Positions 36,150 through 48,296 of a stretch of DNA of 64,000 nt are shown one piece after another. The first letter of the stretch is position 1, and each line of letters starts with the position of its first letter. Made by a program: the position numbers and the translations under genes. Source of the DNA: Stratiolaelaps scimitus (taxonomy: Eukaryota > Arthropoda > Arachnida > Mesostigmata > Laelapidae); NCBI GenBank assembly GCA_019614645.1, contig JABWDB010000001.1:20377501-20441500 (forward strand). The letters are read 5' to 3'. The notes beneath the pieces are model-generated. The model ran no database searches. It had not been told where the DNA came from and was given only the letters and a program-made list of their open reading frames with translations.

Positions 36150-39100
36150 ATGGCAAAATTCGGAGTCGAATCCCTTCGAGTCAGTTCAATTCCGGTGAGT
36201 GCAGTACTTTTCTTCAAGCTACGTTAAATATACTAGTGGTCACAAGAAAGCCGTTTTGTGTAATAATTGTATAAATAATAGACGGACAATTAGCAAAAAA
36301 AAATCCGAATGACAAAAGTAGCGAAACAACGAATTTTACATAGCTGTTACATTCAAAATTCCAATGTTCAAACCCTTTTTTTTAACTAAGCACTGTATAG
36401 AATACAAGAAACTTTCATTATGAATTATAATTATATATTATAATTTGAAGAAAAGATATAGCTTGGCGCTAAACGACGGTGATATATGAAGCTGATCTGA
36501 GGTTGATTTGTTTAAATCGAGCAATTCGAATATATTCAAAAAGAACGTGAGTCTTATTAGATGCAGGTATTGTGTTAACATCCCTATGTCCACGATGTCC
36601 GAAAATGCTCAGAAATGAATAATTTTAAAAAGCGGCCCGTTTTCACGGTAGTTCAGTTAAAAGAAAGTTTGAAAAATATCGTTGTGTTCTTCAGCCAACG
36701 GTTTTCGACGGACCAGCCTATGGCCGTAGTTGCCATCATTTATGCTGAACCACCGATCATATGTTACTCCCGGTGAAAGTGATTGTTTAGACTCGACGAG
36801 TATTACACAAGTGAAAAATTCAATGACAGCAGACTGATACTTCACTGTCCAGCAACTGTGCTATATGTTATAATATCTTCAGCTGCCTACGGTTGACAAT
36901 CAGTACATTGAATGGATCTGAAGTTACCTTCGTATTTTTATTTACGATTACTAGATTGGTATATTATATTTTAGTAGAGGTATATTATACAGTGTTTTTT
37001 CACAACAATTTACTAGCTAATAATTTACAACGGTTAATAAATATATCTGGCGGTTAATAAAGGGAAGATTGAATTGGATTTTCTTTCTCTTTTCATGAAT
37101 GTTTCTCACGCTCAGTGGCCTTATCTTGTGGAACAACCTTCGGCCGGACGACTCGCTGGACGAGCTGGCGCATTTTTCGATGCAATAGCCACATCCCTAA
37201 ACATCACCTATAAAGTCACTATGCCGGCCGATTTTCTGTGGGGCACATGTGAACTCGACGGCTCTTCCTGCACCGGAATGTTCGCGGATCTTTTATATAA
37301 TGTGCGTCCTTTCGGATTTACATAGTGTGCGCTCTGCATTGTTAGCAATGCTGTGTCCTATTGTTTAATAAACGTCTATTGTTTAATTTTTCCACCGGGA
37401 TGGCGTAGGGATAAGGTCGGGGACCCGGAACAATAGAGTCTCTGGTTCGAATCCCACAGGGCACAGATGAATCGGTGTAGTTCGGGCGCTTGAAGATTTT
37501 TAAGGGGTCCGTTTTATGAATATGCCAAAAGCAGCACCGTGGGCGTGAGATATTAGCTGTGAGTCAGCCCTGATCATTTACTAGATTTAGTCAATGGGAT
37601 TATGTAAATCAAAGTCTCCCGAAGTCGGTTAAAAGAGACGCCTAGTTTTGCTCTAATTACTCACCTGAATTAATTACTTATTTCCTCTCCGCATCCTCTT
37701 CCAGAACTCTGATGTCAGCATCGGACCTTTTAGTCCCTTGCCTGTCTACTCACGCCTCTTCTACCAATCCTTTCCCATCGGACATGAGACCTACACAATA
37801 TTGACAGGCACAAAGATTGCCTATGCGGTAAATGCCTTCTCAACCTTCACGGGCATCGAGGGTATGGTGTACGAATTGTTGCTAATCTTACCCTTCACAA
37901 TCGCAGCTTTGGCTGCCATCAATACCCGGTGGATCCTGCCAAAACTAGAGCAATCGGACAATAATAATTTGTCAACACTATTTTTCGACCTGATTCGCCT
38001 GAACGCCCAGAATCGTGCGTATCCCCTTTGTTCTTGCTGTACATATCTTGTATTGTATTTTATATTGGGTTCTAAACGGACCATTGTAATACATGAAGTA
38101 CAAATAGATATGCGCAAGTCGGCGATTCTCGAAGAAATCGCTCATTCTTAAATTAAATTTGTTTATAAATCTGTTTAATCTACTAACCTATTTAATGTAA
38201 GGCACCGCCTTATTAAATCAATCGATAAATTAAGTGCGCATATTGATTCAACGGGTAGGACGAAAGACCTTCTCAACTTAACTTAGAACTAGCGCAATTG
38301 ACGAGCGCGTTATCGACTCACCGTCGAAGTTTCTCATGACGTCTAACGATTCCGGTAAATATAACTAACTAAAATGGCTACCCGCTTAATTGAGTGGCTA
38401 ACATTGTACTTTTTGCGCTAATTTATAATTAACTTATAATTTGCCCTCGTGTAATTGGATAAATTCATATGTTTACTATAAAAGATATACAACAATTTAC
38501 ACTGCATGTTAAATCTCTTCCTTTTCTAGTATCACACCGTAAAATATGATGACAAGCTTGCCACGTCGTTCATGCTTTTACCATTTCAGCTTCTAATATC
38601 CGCGTGCAAAGTTCATCGAATCGATTTCTCGTCGCTGGATGTATGCTGGCTGCACTCTTCACAGCTATCATGATCTCTTCCTCAGTCAAAGTAACATCTA
38701 CAATGTGATATCCTCAACCGAATAACCTTATATATCGAATTGTCTATATATATAAATTGTTTTTTTTGTCAAAAAAACGCATCTTATTATTGTTGTCGGA
38801 ACGTTATTATAATATTTATAGAATTTCACGCGTTTCATTAATGTATGCACATTTCTGGGACTAAATTAACTTGAACTTCCCTAGCAAGTGAAAATAATAT
38901 GACCCAAGTCACATTTGAATGAAGCCCGCAGATGGCTGTTAGTGTAAACTATTAAAATGGAGAAAATCCTCGTGGGGCTATTATTTTTTTTACTTTTAGG
39001 CAACGATGATGCGGCGGGATCCTACAGAGCGGATAAAGACTGTTGCGGATCTCCTTAAGAAGGAACATAGAATGAATCCCATAATTGCGCCGAAAACATT

Positions 39101-41294
39101 CATCACTGACATCCTTGAGGTATTGTCCAGGTTGATTATCAAGGAATTTCGTGACTTAGAAATTCTTGTTTACTGTGCAACGACAACAAATCGAGCACGT
39201 ATTTATGTTAGCAATGTAACCAGGAGTGGTCCTCGAAAGGACAATGCTTTTCATTTTCTTTCCACACTGTGGCCTTTAAGAAATGAAACAAGGCATTGTT
39301 TTTATATTACGTCATATTTTTTAATATTAAATTTTGGGCAGAAGTTCAGCCTTAAACATGTAACCTCCACAGTACTGCTTTCGGCATTGCTTCATAAGAC
39401 GGACCCCTTTTGAATGCCTACGTGACTCCCCCGATTGTAAGGCGCAGATTGAGTGGTAAGTCACGCTGGAGTCTGGTATCATGAGATTGTTCACCCACAT
39501 TTATACTAAAGAGCCTTGATTTGTATTAAATTCTTCCAAAATGTGTGTTGATCTTGGTTCAACCGGGAAATCTGTCTAAAAACCTCAAACTACTTTGAGA
39601 CAACCAAGCGTTCATCTTATTACGACATTATGACGAAATGGCATTAGCTCTATCGACTTCTTATGGGGAAGTTTTCGTATAAACACTTTATCCAATTTGT
39701 CTACTTCAAGTAGCAAACCCTCCTTAAAAAGTATGATCCTCAAGGGTAATCATTTCTGTTTCTAATCACTTCCGCGGAGGTGTCTATAATTAGTTGTCAC
39801 ATGCTTGTTCTCTCAATAGATTCGATTAGATGTATTGTCCTTTAGCAATATCGACAATTTTTCGAGGGCCGTACTTAAACATGATGCCCAATGCAGAATC
39901 GCATGGAGGAATACAATACATATCACGTTACACAACAATGAGTTAAACTGACTTTATATTTATTAAATGTGTTCATCGTTATATGAAAACGGCTCCTAGC
40001 ACAAATCTTCATTAAGAACACGGTGAAGTACCGACACTGCAACTTGATTCAATAGACCTTCAAGTACGTGGGCATCGACACACTTTACTGAATGCCCATT
40101 GGTAATCGCTTGATAACTATGGACGAATTATAGAATATCGGTACCCTATTTACGGATCAGTATTCACTTTACACTTATTTCGACTACATGGAGAAGGTTG
40201 CAACCTTATTGATGTACTTTGCACACAACCTTCATCACTTCACCGCTTACCTCTTTAGGCGGAAGAATCTGGAGAGATTCACGACCTCTACCAGTGGGCT
40301 GCGAGGGACGGCTTTGTAGATATTGACCAAATTATGTCGCCGGAAAACGTCAGAGGCATTCTAAACGGGACGAAATGGATGTTCATCGATTGTCACGTGG
40401 TGGCCATATATATGGCACAAACGTACTATTCGCTGCCTGAAGAACATCACGGCTACCTAACCTGCCTCGACCAGATTGTCTACAGTGCACCAAGTGTTTG
40501 GTACTTTGATCGTGCGTTACCTGCAGAATTCGTCAAGGAATTCAATAGAAGGTTGTTACTCATGAGTATTTTGCTTTAGTAGCCAACATTTCTCTGTGCC
40601 AACTCTAGTCTCTTTTTTTCTACAAGACATCCAATACGTTCATATTATTCTTCCCTTGATAAATCTATCTATTAGTATATATGATTTCAATGCGTTAGAA
40701 TCATTTACCAAAGTCACTCGCCTTCACCGTATTCATGTAGATAACCCTGAACCCGGAATAACAACAATAATAACGTCCCCACGCGCATCATTGGTTTCCA
40801 CCTAATGCGAAAATCAGTTATGCCATAGGGTCTAATGAGCACGTCTACTCTTTTGCAATCATTCGCACAAGATTGAAGAGGACCTGGCCTCTATGACAGA
40901 ATATAGAGCTAGGATCTGGCTATATACGCTATCATATATGTCTTGATTTTATAATTCGAGCCAACCGTTTTTCTATATTAAAAATGTACGCTCAGCTCTT
41001 GTCGTTACATCACTTTTTTTTATTGTTTATAGAACGCTGTGGGTGGTCGAGGCGCCTACCAAATTCGTGTTTGACTTCAAGTACCTCCGCGTGCCGGCAG
41101 AGCGATTCGCTCGAAGCACCTCTCTATCGGGAGACGCCGTGGTGGAAGCTCTGCGAGTTGCCGAGGTCATTGGCTGCTTCTACGTCCTCGCTGGTGGTGT
41201 CGGGGGAGCTTTCATAACACTGTTGCTTGAACTGTTAGTCTCGATTATTCAGCCATCGATAGCAGTATTCAAAGAGTGGAAAATCAATTTGTGA
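36150..41294 (+). CDS. Divergent ionotropic receptor, array copy E
   Basis: Exons 36150-36194, 37116-37301, 37705-38014, 38590-38690, 39000-39119, 40259-40551 and 41033-41294 (TGA) give 438 aa. Order as in the sisters: LRVSSIP + WPYLVEQ, GRLAGRAGAFFDAIATS, WGTC..DGSSCTG (both Cys kept), DVSIGPFSPLPVYSRLF, M1 (YELLLILPFTIAALAAIN), LFFDLIRLNAQN, M3 (FLVAGCMLAALFTAIMI), S2 (ERIKTVADLLKK, HHGYLTCLDQ) and M4. The GRLAG block is preceded by EQPSA instead of EWTST, so the early S1 loop is changed. Exon 7 and its 3' flank are almost identical to copy C although exon 6 differs at roughly a third of residues. The frame upstream of the ATG is open for over 30 codons to a TGA near 36,033, without another ATG. 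Introns 2 and 5 hold SINE-like repeats. Confidence 0.86.
37395..37590 (+). mobile_element. SINE-like repeat, family 1, copy 2 (tRNA-derived head)
   Basis: In IR-E intron 2. Head has an A-box-like TGGCGTAGGGATAAGG and a perfect B box GGTTCGAATCC (37,444-37,454). The body has the family core AAGGGGTCCGTTTTATGAA, then AAAGCAGCACCGTGG and GTGAGTCAGCCC, the latter shared with 7.75 kb. Not a tRNA gene: the arms do not pair. Confidence 0.65.
39330..39480 (-). mobile_element. SINE-like repeat, family 1, copy 3
   Basis: Minus strand in IR-E intron 5. Contains the core AAGGGGTCCGTCTTATGAAG and CAATGCCGAAAGCA, plus the CGGGGGAG.CACGTAGG stretch seen at 7.6 kb. Confidence 0.6.
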
Positions 41295-41853
41295 AAATGG
41301 TCAATGTAGTCGTTGAAAGCACAACAGAAATCTGAGCAACAGAGTGGTGTTGTAACATTTTTCTAACAAGTAATAATCGAATTTTATTATCTGAACGTAC
41401 TTAGCAGCCGTCAGCTTAGAATTGATGTTTACTTGTCTTGTTGGGATATGTATTGTCGAGGCCGATCTTACCTTATCATCTGTACAGCGGAGTTACCTAA
41501 CAAATTGTAGATCATTAAGTAATCAATGAGCTAAGCTAAACAGTAGGATCACTCCACAATAGAGTAGGACAATACCTTGCTATTATAGATATGATACAAG
41601 CTGTGAAAAGGTCTATCAAACATATGCTGCCGTTCTTTGATAGACCTGCAAGCTCTTTGTCTCAATACAGAGTTTAAAGGTACTCAAGTGCTGCGCGAAA
41701 ACCAATTTGAAGACAGCAGAAGACAGTCGTGCTGTGAAATGAAGTTCTCGTCTACAGCATTGCAAATTACGCTTTCGCGTGTTGCTTCGCTCACTGTCAG
41801 GTGCATAAATAAAGTAATTGTAACATTAACGTGTTGATTCATTGAATTTGTAG
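41023..41853 (+). repeat. Duplicated 3' segment, copy at IR-E
   Basis: Partner of 31,773-32,600. See that entry. Confidence 0.9.
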
Positions 41854-44021
41854 TCGCAATGCTATTCACATGTCATATGAGTTCTCCCCCACTAACTATA
41901 TTAACTACAGCATATCAATTTCAAATAAAAGCTTACTTCATCGAGCAGGGTTGGCATTCAAGGTCTAATATCCACCTCGTTCCCCGTGGCACGTATGCTC
42001 GTTCGTATATTCCTTGTCCACGCGTATGCTTGCCATTGTCCAACAGTATTCAACAGTGGACAGGCCGACGGAACAAAACCAGGCTTGATCAGTCAAATTA
42101 TTACGGTCAAAATAAAGTACTCCCTTTGCAATTTCTTCTCCTTTTGCTGTCGCGTTTGTTGACGACGATCCGCTTCGTGTAGTTCACGAGACTTGCGTCA
42201 ATTTTTCTCGACTGGAAATCTCAAGGCGATTTATATGTCAGGGCTCAACTACAAGAACAATAGCAAATTGCCAGTTGCTATCGGTTGCTACATGGCCAAA
42301 TCAAGGGCGGCCTGGGCGGATGTCGTAGACTGGATGGGGGAATCATTAAGCTTAAGGAGAGTAAGGAGAGAGACAGAAGGGCCAGAGTGAGCCACCAAAG
42401 CCACCTCCCCCCTCGGAGACCCCATCCACCGCTAGCTAGACCGGCTTCCCCAGCGCAGTCCCACCCAGGTGAACCGGGGATAGGTGGACCGAGCAGCCGG
42501 TACCTCTTGGGTAGATTGGCCGGCCTGTCACGGGGGCCTCCTCCTTCACCAGACTCTGCCCGCTGTCACGGGCCGGGGATTAGGTCACCGAGCGTCCCCG
42601 GATAGGACCCCAACACGGAAGCCAAAGTAGTCGTAGGAGACTAAGGAACCCAGCTATGGCACACTAGCCGGTGCAGTTACACAACTTCCCTAGATATCGA
42701 AATATTGCCAAGCGTGCCAATTCCACGGAAAAGGTAGACTCTAAACAGATGACGGTTGTAGCAGGTTGAGGCGTTTTGTCATCCACGTCAACCCTGTACT
42801 GAATCGGCCCATTTTTATGCAGATTGGAATATCTCTGGTGGTGTCGGTACGTTACTCCACAAAAATTTCCTCCACCAAAAAAAAGTTGCTAATACGTTTT
42901 CTATTTGTAGCTATAAATCTACATAGGCGCTTTGATTGCGAGTGGATCTGGTTGTCAGTAACCTAGTTCAAATTGTAACAACAGCGATGCATACTCAGAT
43001 CCTGCTATTTCTTCCACTTATATCTCCTGTTCCTGTGATCGAATACCCGACTCAAAAGCTTCGGCCTTACTACGTTCAAATTACCAGCTATAAACCTGAT
43101 AATTAGTTGCAAGTCGAATAATTGAGCCGAAGCTCATCTTTGATCCATCGTCAGTGACGGTTTCACATATCGCAGCCCCAAGCTAATTTCGTATATATAA
43201 TAATATTCACTGGGACACATTCAGCGAACTGCCTCGGTAGCAAATGCTCAAGCCCCTCCAGAGGCGCTGTACCACGTTCAGCCTATTGCGGTTGCAGGTG
43301 TTTACACTGTTCGAGTGGATCTACCTCGACGTCCAAAACAGTGTTTCTTTTTTAAAGTGCAATTCGCTGATATCCCAAGAAACGTATATTCAGCACCCAA
43401 AATCGTGAATATTCCAAATTTATATATGCCAAAAGAACACAGGATTTTCAGTAATCGAAGTTTATCGTTAAGGAAAAATTATTATAATAAAAAAAATGAG
43501 CCAAAACCACACATAATTATTCACACAGTATGATAATGAATATGAAGGGATGTGCTGTGACTTTATTGGCTATCCATTGGACAAACTGCATGGGATTTTT
43601 TTAATTGTGGGAATTAGCATAACATTTTGTTGAAGTAAGGTTTCTCACATTTATGCCAGAGGTACCATTTTGTGGTGCGCTCTCACCGTGTTTCGTGGGT
43701 GACACCATTATGCTCTACAAGTTGGTATTCACATCAAATAATTTTTGGGGTGAACAGAAACCTTAGCATGCCATACGCACCTTGAGGTTTCTGTGTAATG
43801 AGGCACATACTCGCAAGGCTATGCTTACGAATCAGAGTAGCGTATCAGCCGGCCCAGCACGCAGGTGATGGTGACGACCGTTTATTGTACGTGCGCTTAT
43901 ATATACAATATCTTATTAGATATTCTCATGTTTCAAATGATTCATTAGGGTGACGAGTTTGAAATACACACGGCTAGCGATATATGTTCACTGCAGAGAG
44001 CCATAACAACAGAAGTCATTT
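41854..44021. other. Intergenic IR-E to IR-F, with a GC-rich island
   Basis: No supported gene. From about 42,290 to 42,680 the base composition becomes strongly C/G-rich (repeated CC.CC, CGGGGG), unlike both flanks. This is probably an inserted retroelement UTR, but no protein motif was seen. Confidence 0.4.
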
Positions 44022-44039
44022 ATCATCGAGACAAATGAC
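44022..44039 (+). promoter_or_regulatory. Shared IR upstream motif (IR-F), diverged
   Basis: ATCATCGAGACAAATGAC, 238 nt before the first-exon ATG. Confidence 0.4.
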
Positions 44040-44259
44040 AATCTAGAGTAATGACAAAATCTGACAATCAGATCATGTAGGCAACTCCAAATTCAAACCA
44101 ACGAAACAGCAAGTAACGAAGGCACATGAGGGACAGGGTCGTTAGTGTTTACGTTCGTCTGCCGAAGCCCTATCAACGGAAAGTGCGCTAGTGAACATCG
44201 GCAGAGGCCGCATTTCAATCCATCCAGTTACGCGGAGTCGCGATCTGGCGTAGCGAGCC

Positions 44260-47200
44260 ATGGCAGAGTATGGAGTCGAATCGCTGAAAATTAGCTCGAT
44301 TCCGGTAAGAAAAATTCTCTTCGATTGCTTGGCCTACCGTTACGATGAATCGATCCACGTTGAAAGCACGTACATGATTTGCTACTTCAGTATTGGCTAC
44401 AATAATTTGCGAACCCTATAAACTTATCGAGTGCTTCAGATATTACACGCTGTCCATTGGAGATGTTTGAAAGGATTATTCGGCCGGCCCTTGTTAGCCC
44501 CTGTGTTATAAGTTGGATTGAGGGTTGTAACGATGAATCTAGCATTTCAGTCGAATTGTGATAACAGTACACCGCGAAGTCAACGCGGATCCTCCTCGAT
44601 AATGATGTCGAACGCGTCCTAAATTGTGTTTGACGCTCGAAGTATACACCTAGATATCGCTTGTCTGACGTTGATACTCATGGATTCGCGTGTGAACGGT
44701 TTTTTTTCTCGTTTATACGGAAGTCGTACAGCAGTACAACAAATATGAATTGAACACATTTCTCCAATCTGTGCAACTTGGTATACATTAAAGTCTCACT
44801 TGTTTGTATGTCTTGTATTATATTCTCATAATTCCCAGCACGACATTCAGTTGATCCGATTCATTTGACAAGGTTCATGTAACACACAGTGATACACCGT
44901 TATTGCGTAACCCTCCCCAATGATGAATAATTCCCCTCTTACCAATTGTACAATACAAAGTTCAAATTTCCGACCAGATTATGCACTTTTCTATTGTACA
45001 ATTGGATTGTATTGCACAATCTTCGAGCGGTAATAATAATAATAATAATTATTACCTCTTCGTAATGGATAAACATTTGCAAGTCGGCGATTTTCAAGTG
45101 TTCTAACCGATAAATCGGAAACACAGAACATAGATATTACCGCGGAATTGAACAGCAGCTCTATCGCAACGATGTTCCTTTGTGTACTCAGACGTTGGAG
45201 TAAAGTTGGCTAACCGAGAGTTTTGATGTCAGCGATCCTTTAACCTTTCACTCTACCTGTTCTTTCGTCACTGATTTGTCTTATCATCTAGTGCCTATTA
45301 CGGTGACGCTGTTATTTATTTCGTCAATGTTCTCGTTCTTCCTTCTGACCTAGTGGAACTACCTCGTGGAATGGACCTCAACCGGGCGACTCGCTGGAAA
45401 AGCTGGTGGTATCTTCGATGCGGTAGCCACATCGCTGAATCTCAGCTACACCCTAAGCATGCCAGCAGACTTCCAATGGGGTTCGTGTGAATCCGACGGC
45501 TCTTCATGCACCGGAATGTTCGGAGATCTATTTTACAACGTGGGTGTCTATGGACGTGAATAGTAACGCTCTATGTAATTTATTATTGTTATTATTATTA
45601 CTATCATTTTTAATTAAATTTATTATTATTATTATCTAAACTTTAGCAGTAGAAATGCTAGTGGGTCTCTAATTCGGGTCCCCATTATGCGACAAGTAGC
45701 TATACAACGTATGTGTAATGAAACACATTAGGGTAATATTCAAATGTTGGTAATAATTGGCATATATATATATATATATATATGTATATAATCTTAGAAC
45801 AATTTCTCACATGCTTTTATCAATTTGCCTCGTCAGAGGACAGATGTCAGCATTGGTCCGTTCGGGCCCTCACCTGTGTACTCAGAGCTATTTCGACACG
45901 GCTTCCCAATTGGGTTTGAAGCATATACAGCTATCATGGGCACGTCAATCGCCTATGCAGTCAACACATTCTCAACCTTCACGGGCATTGAAAGCACAGT
46001 ATACTGGCTGTTGCTCGTCTTACCCTTGAGCATCGCCGCGTTGGCTGCAATCAACACACGCTGGATTTTGCCCAAGATAGGTCAAAGTGACAACAAACGG
46101 ATTTCATCACTATTTTTCGACCTGATGCGTCTCAACGCTCAGAATCGTATGTGATACATCTCTATATTTGTGCATATATCACCGTAAGAACCGTTAGAAA
46201 CACACAGACATAAAAAAAGCGTATATAACCTCATCACTATCAATACTATTTGCATTACAGAATGCCAAACGATATGTCCATAACGACTATATACAATGCC
46301 TCGTTTTTCAGAACAGCCTTTGTGGCGATCTAAACTTTTAGGTAGACAGAAAGACGCTGCGACGAGGATAGGTCATGCAACTCATTGTCCCGTGGCTGGG
46401 AAAGCTAAACAAATGTTCGAAATATTACGGTTTAGCTTCTGAAATTCAGGTGCAAAGCTCCTCGAACCGCTTGCTCGTCGCGGGATGTATGATGGCGTCA
46501 CTCTTCACAGCCATCATGATATCCTCCTCAATAAAGGTAGCTTCCACAAATATTCGCTTTGAAGTAAAAAATAAAACCAATAAATAATGGCCAAAGAATT
46601 GGTTCGTGCCGATTCGGTGAATCACTATCAGTATATCATTGGAAAGCTCGCACGTCTAATATCGACAATTCAGTCTCAGCTAATGAACCTAATTATCCCA
46701 TAAACAGCACAGGGTCGGTTATTCAGTTGAAGAGAAAAAAAAACATCAAGCTATCGCAACTTCTCTCCACTTCCATGTCCATGTAAAAGCATCTGTAGAA
46801 AATAGTAACCTGAGTAATCATTTATGCATGCTATGATTGACCGCAGGCAACGATGATGCGACGAGATCCTACGGAAAGGTTGAAGACGGTCCAAGATCTC
46901 CTCCGGAGGAAACATAAACTCAATCCTCTCTGTGTTCCAAAGACTTTTTTCACTGACGTCCTTGAGGTACCCATAACGAAAGTTATTTGAACGTTTTTGC
47001 AGTTCAAGCACGATTAGGTTTCTGGTGTACTTCGTATTAATCGTAACTCGCGTCGTCGTTTATTGATACAATTTCGATTGATCTGATATACGGTGCTATG
47101 TTTGCTGACGCAGTCTTTCTGATCGATGGACTTCTTCGTGCAAAAAACCAGTTTTCTCCTTTAAGGGTCTCATCACCTGTTAGTAAAAATTGATTATACA

Positions 47201-48260
47201 GCATTGTGCATTACTTTGTTTTGAGACACATCCTGAAGCTGAAGTTAGTTCGCACGTATTTAATGTGAATGAAACGTCGACAAGCTTTTATGAATGTTTT
47301 GCAATCCTCCAAACATTTCTGTAGTATATAGTACATAATATAAAACACCATAAGTGCATTTTCGACATCCACTTTACAGCTTCTTTCGCAAAGTGAGAAC
47401 GCGGCTCAAGCAGCTCGAGACTCTTTGTTGCGTATGAACAAGATATCCTAGCTCAAAGAACAGCTCGGGGATGGTTGACAAGGCTTAAAAATGGCATTTT
47501 TGATCTGAGCGAACCGCCACAATCCGGGAAACCGTCCACCATTGGATGAGAACCGTTTGAGAGCATTCGTTGCAGAAATTGGCGAGCGTCTTGCCCGTCA
47601 GAAGAAAACACGTCCTCATAGTGATTGATTAAAGCAGAATTAATCAGAAAAAGGGAAAGTGGCCTATATGCCTATATGCCTTATATATGCCCAGGCCTAA
47701 CCAAGAACTTGATTCTAGAAATAGTATAATCTCTGTGTATAATATTACAATCTCTGGGACTAAAAATTAACTGGGAAGTGCCACAGACCGGTACTACGGT
47801 TGATCAGCACTTCTGCCCGGCCCAATTCCACCGAGTCAAAGGTGCTTATATGCAGAAATGACCCCGTCGGCAAGATGAAGTTATGCTTCGCACTAATGCG
47901 AGGTCGAACATCGCTAAAAGCAGAAAATTTGACCTCCAAGAGTTGGGAGGTCTTTCAATATCCACCATGTTCTCCGGACCTTACACCGGCAGATTACCAT
48001 CTTTTCAGCTATTGTTTAACCATAGACAAAACGACCATAGTGACAAAACGTTTACGAACAAACAGGACCTAAAAGGCTTGTTGAGCACTAATTTTGATGA
48101 CAGACTCGCCAAATTCTAGATGGATTCAAACACTAGGTGGAGAGGTGGGAGAAGATAGTAAAAAACGTCGGGAGCTAGGTAAGAGAAAATTTGATGAGTT
48201 GTTTTTCTTTATAATCGTTTTTTCAAAGTTTTCAAAAGAAGGCGAGAACTTATTAGGCAA

Positions 48261-48296
<36 letters not shown>

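Noticed and set aside
37395..37460. Candidate tRNA gene (A and B boxes present)
   Set aside because: The acceptor, anticodon and T arms do not pair well and the core of a dispersed repeat follows, so it is a SINE head.
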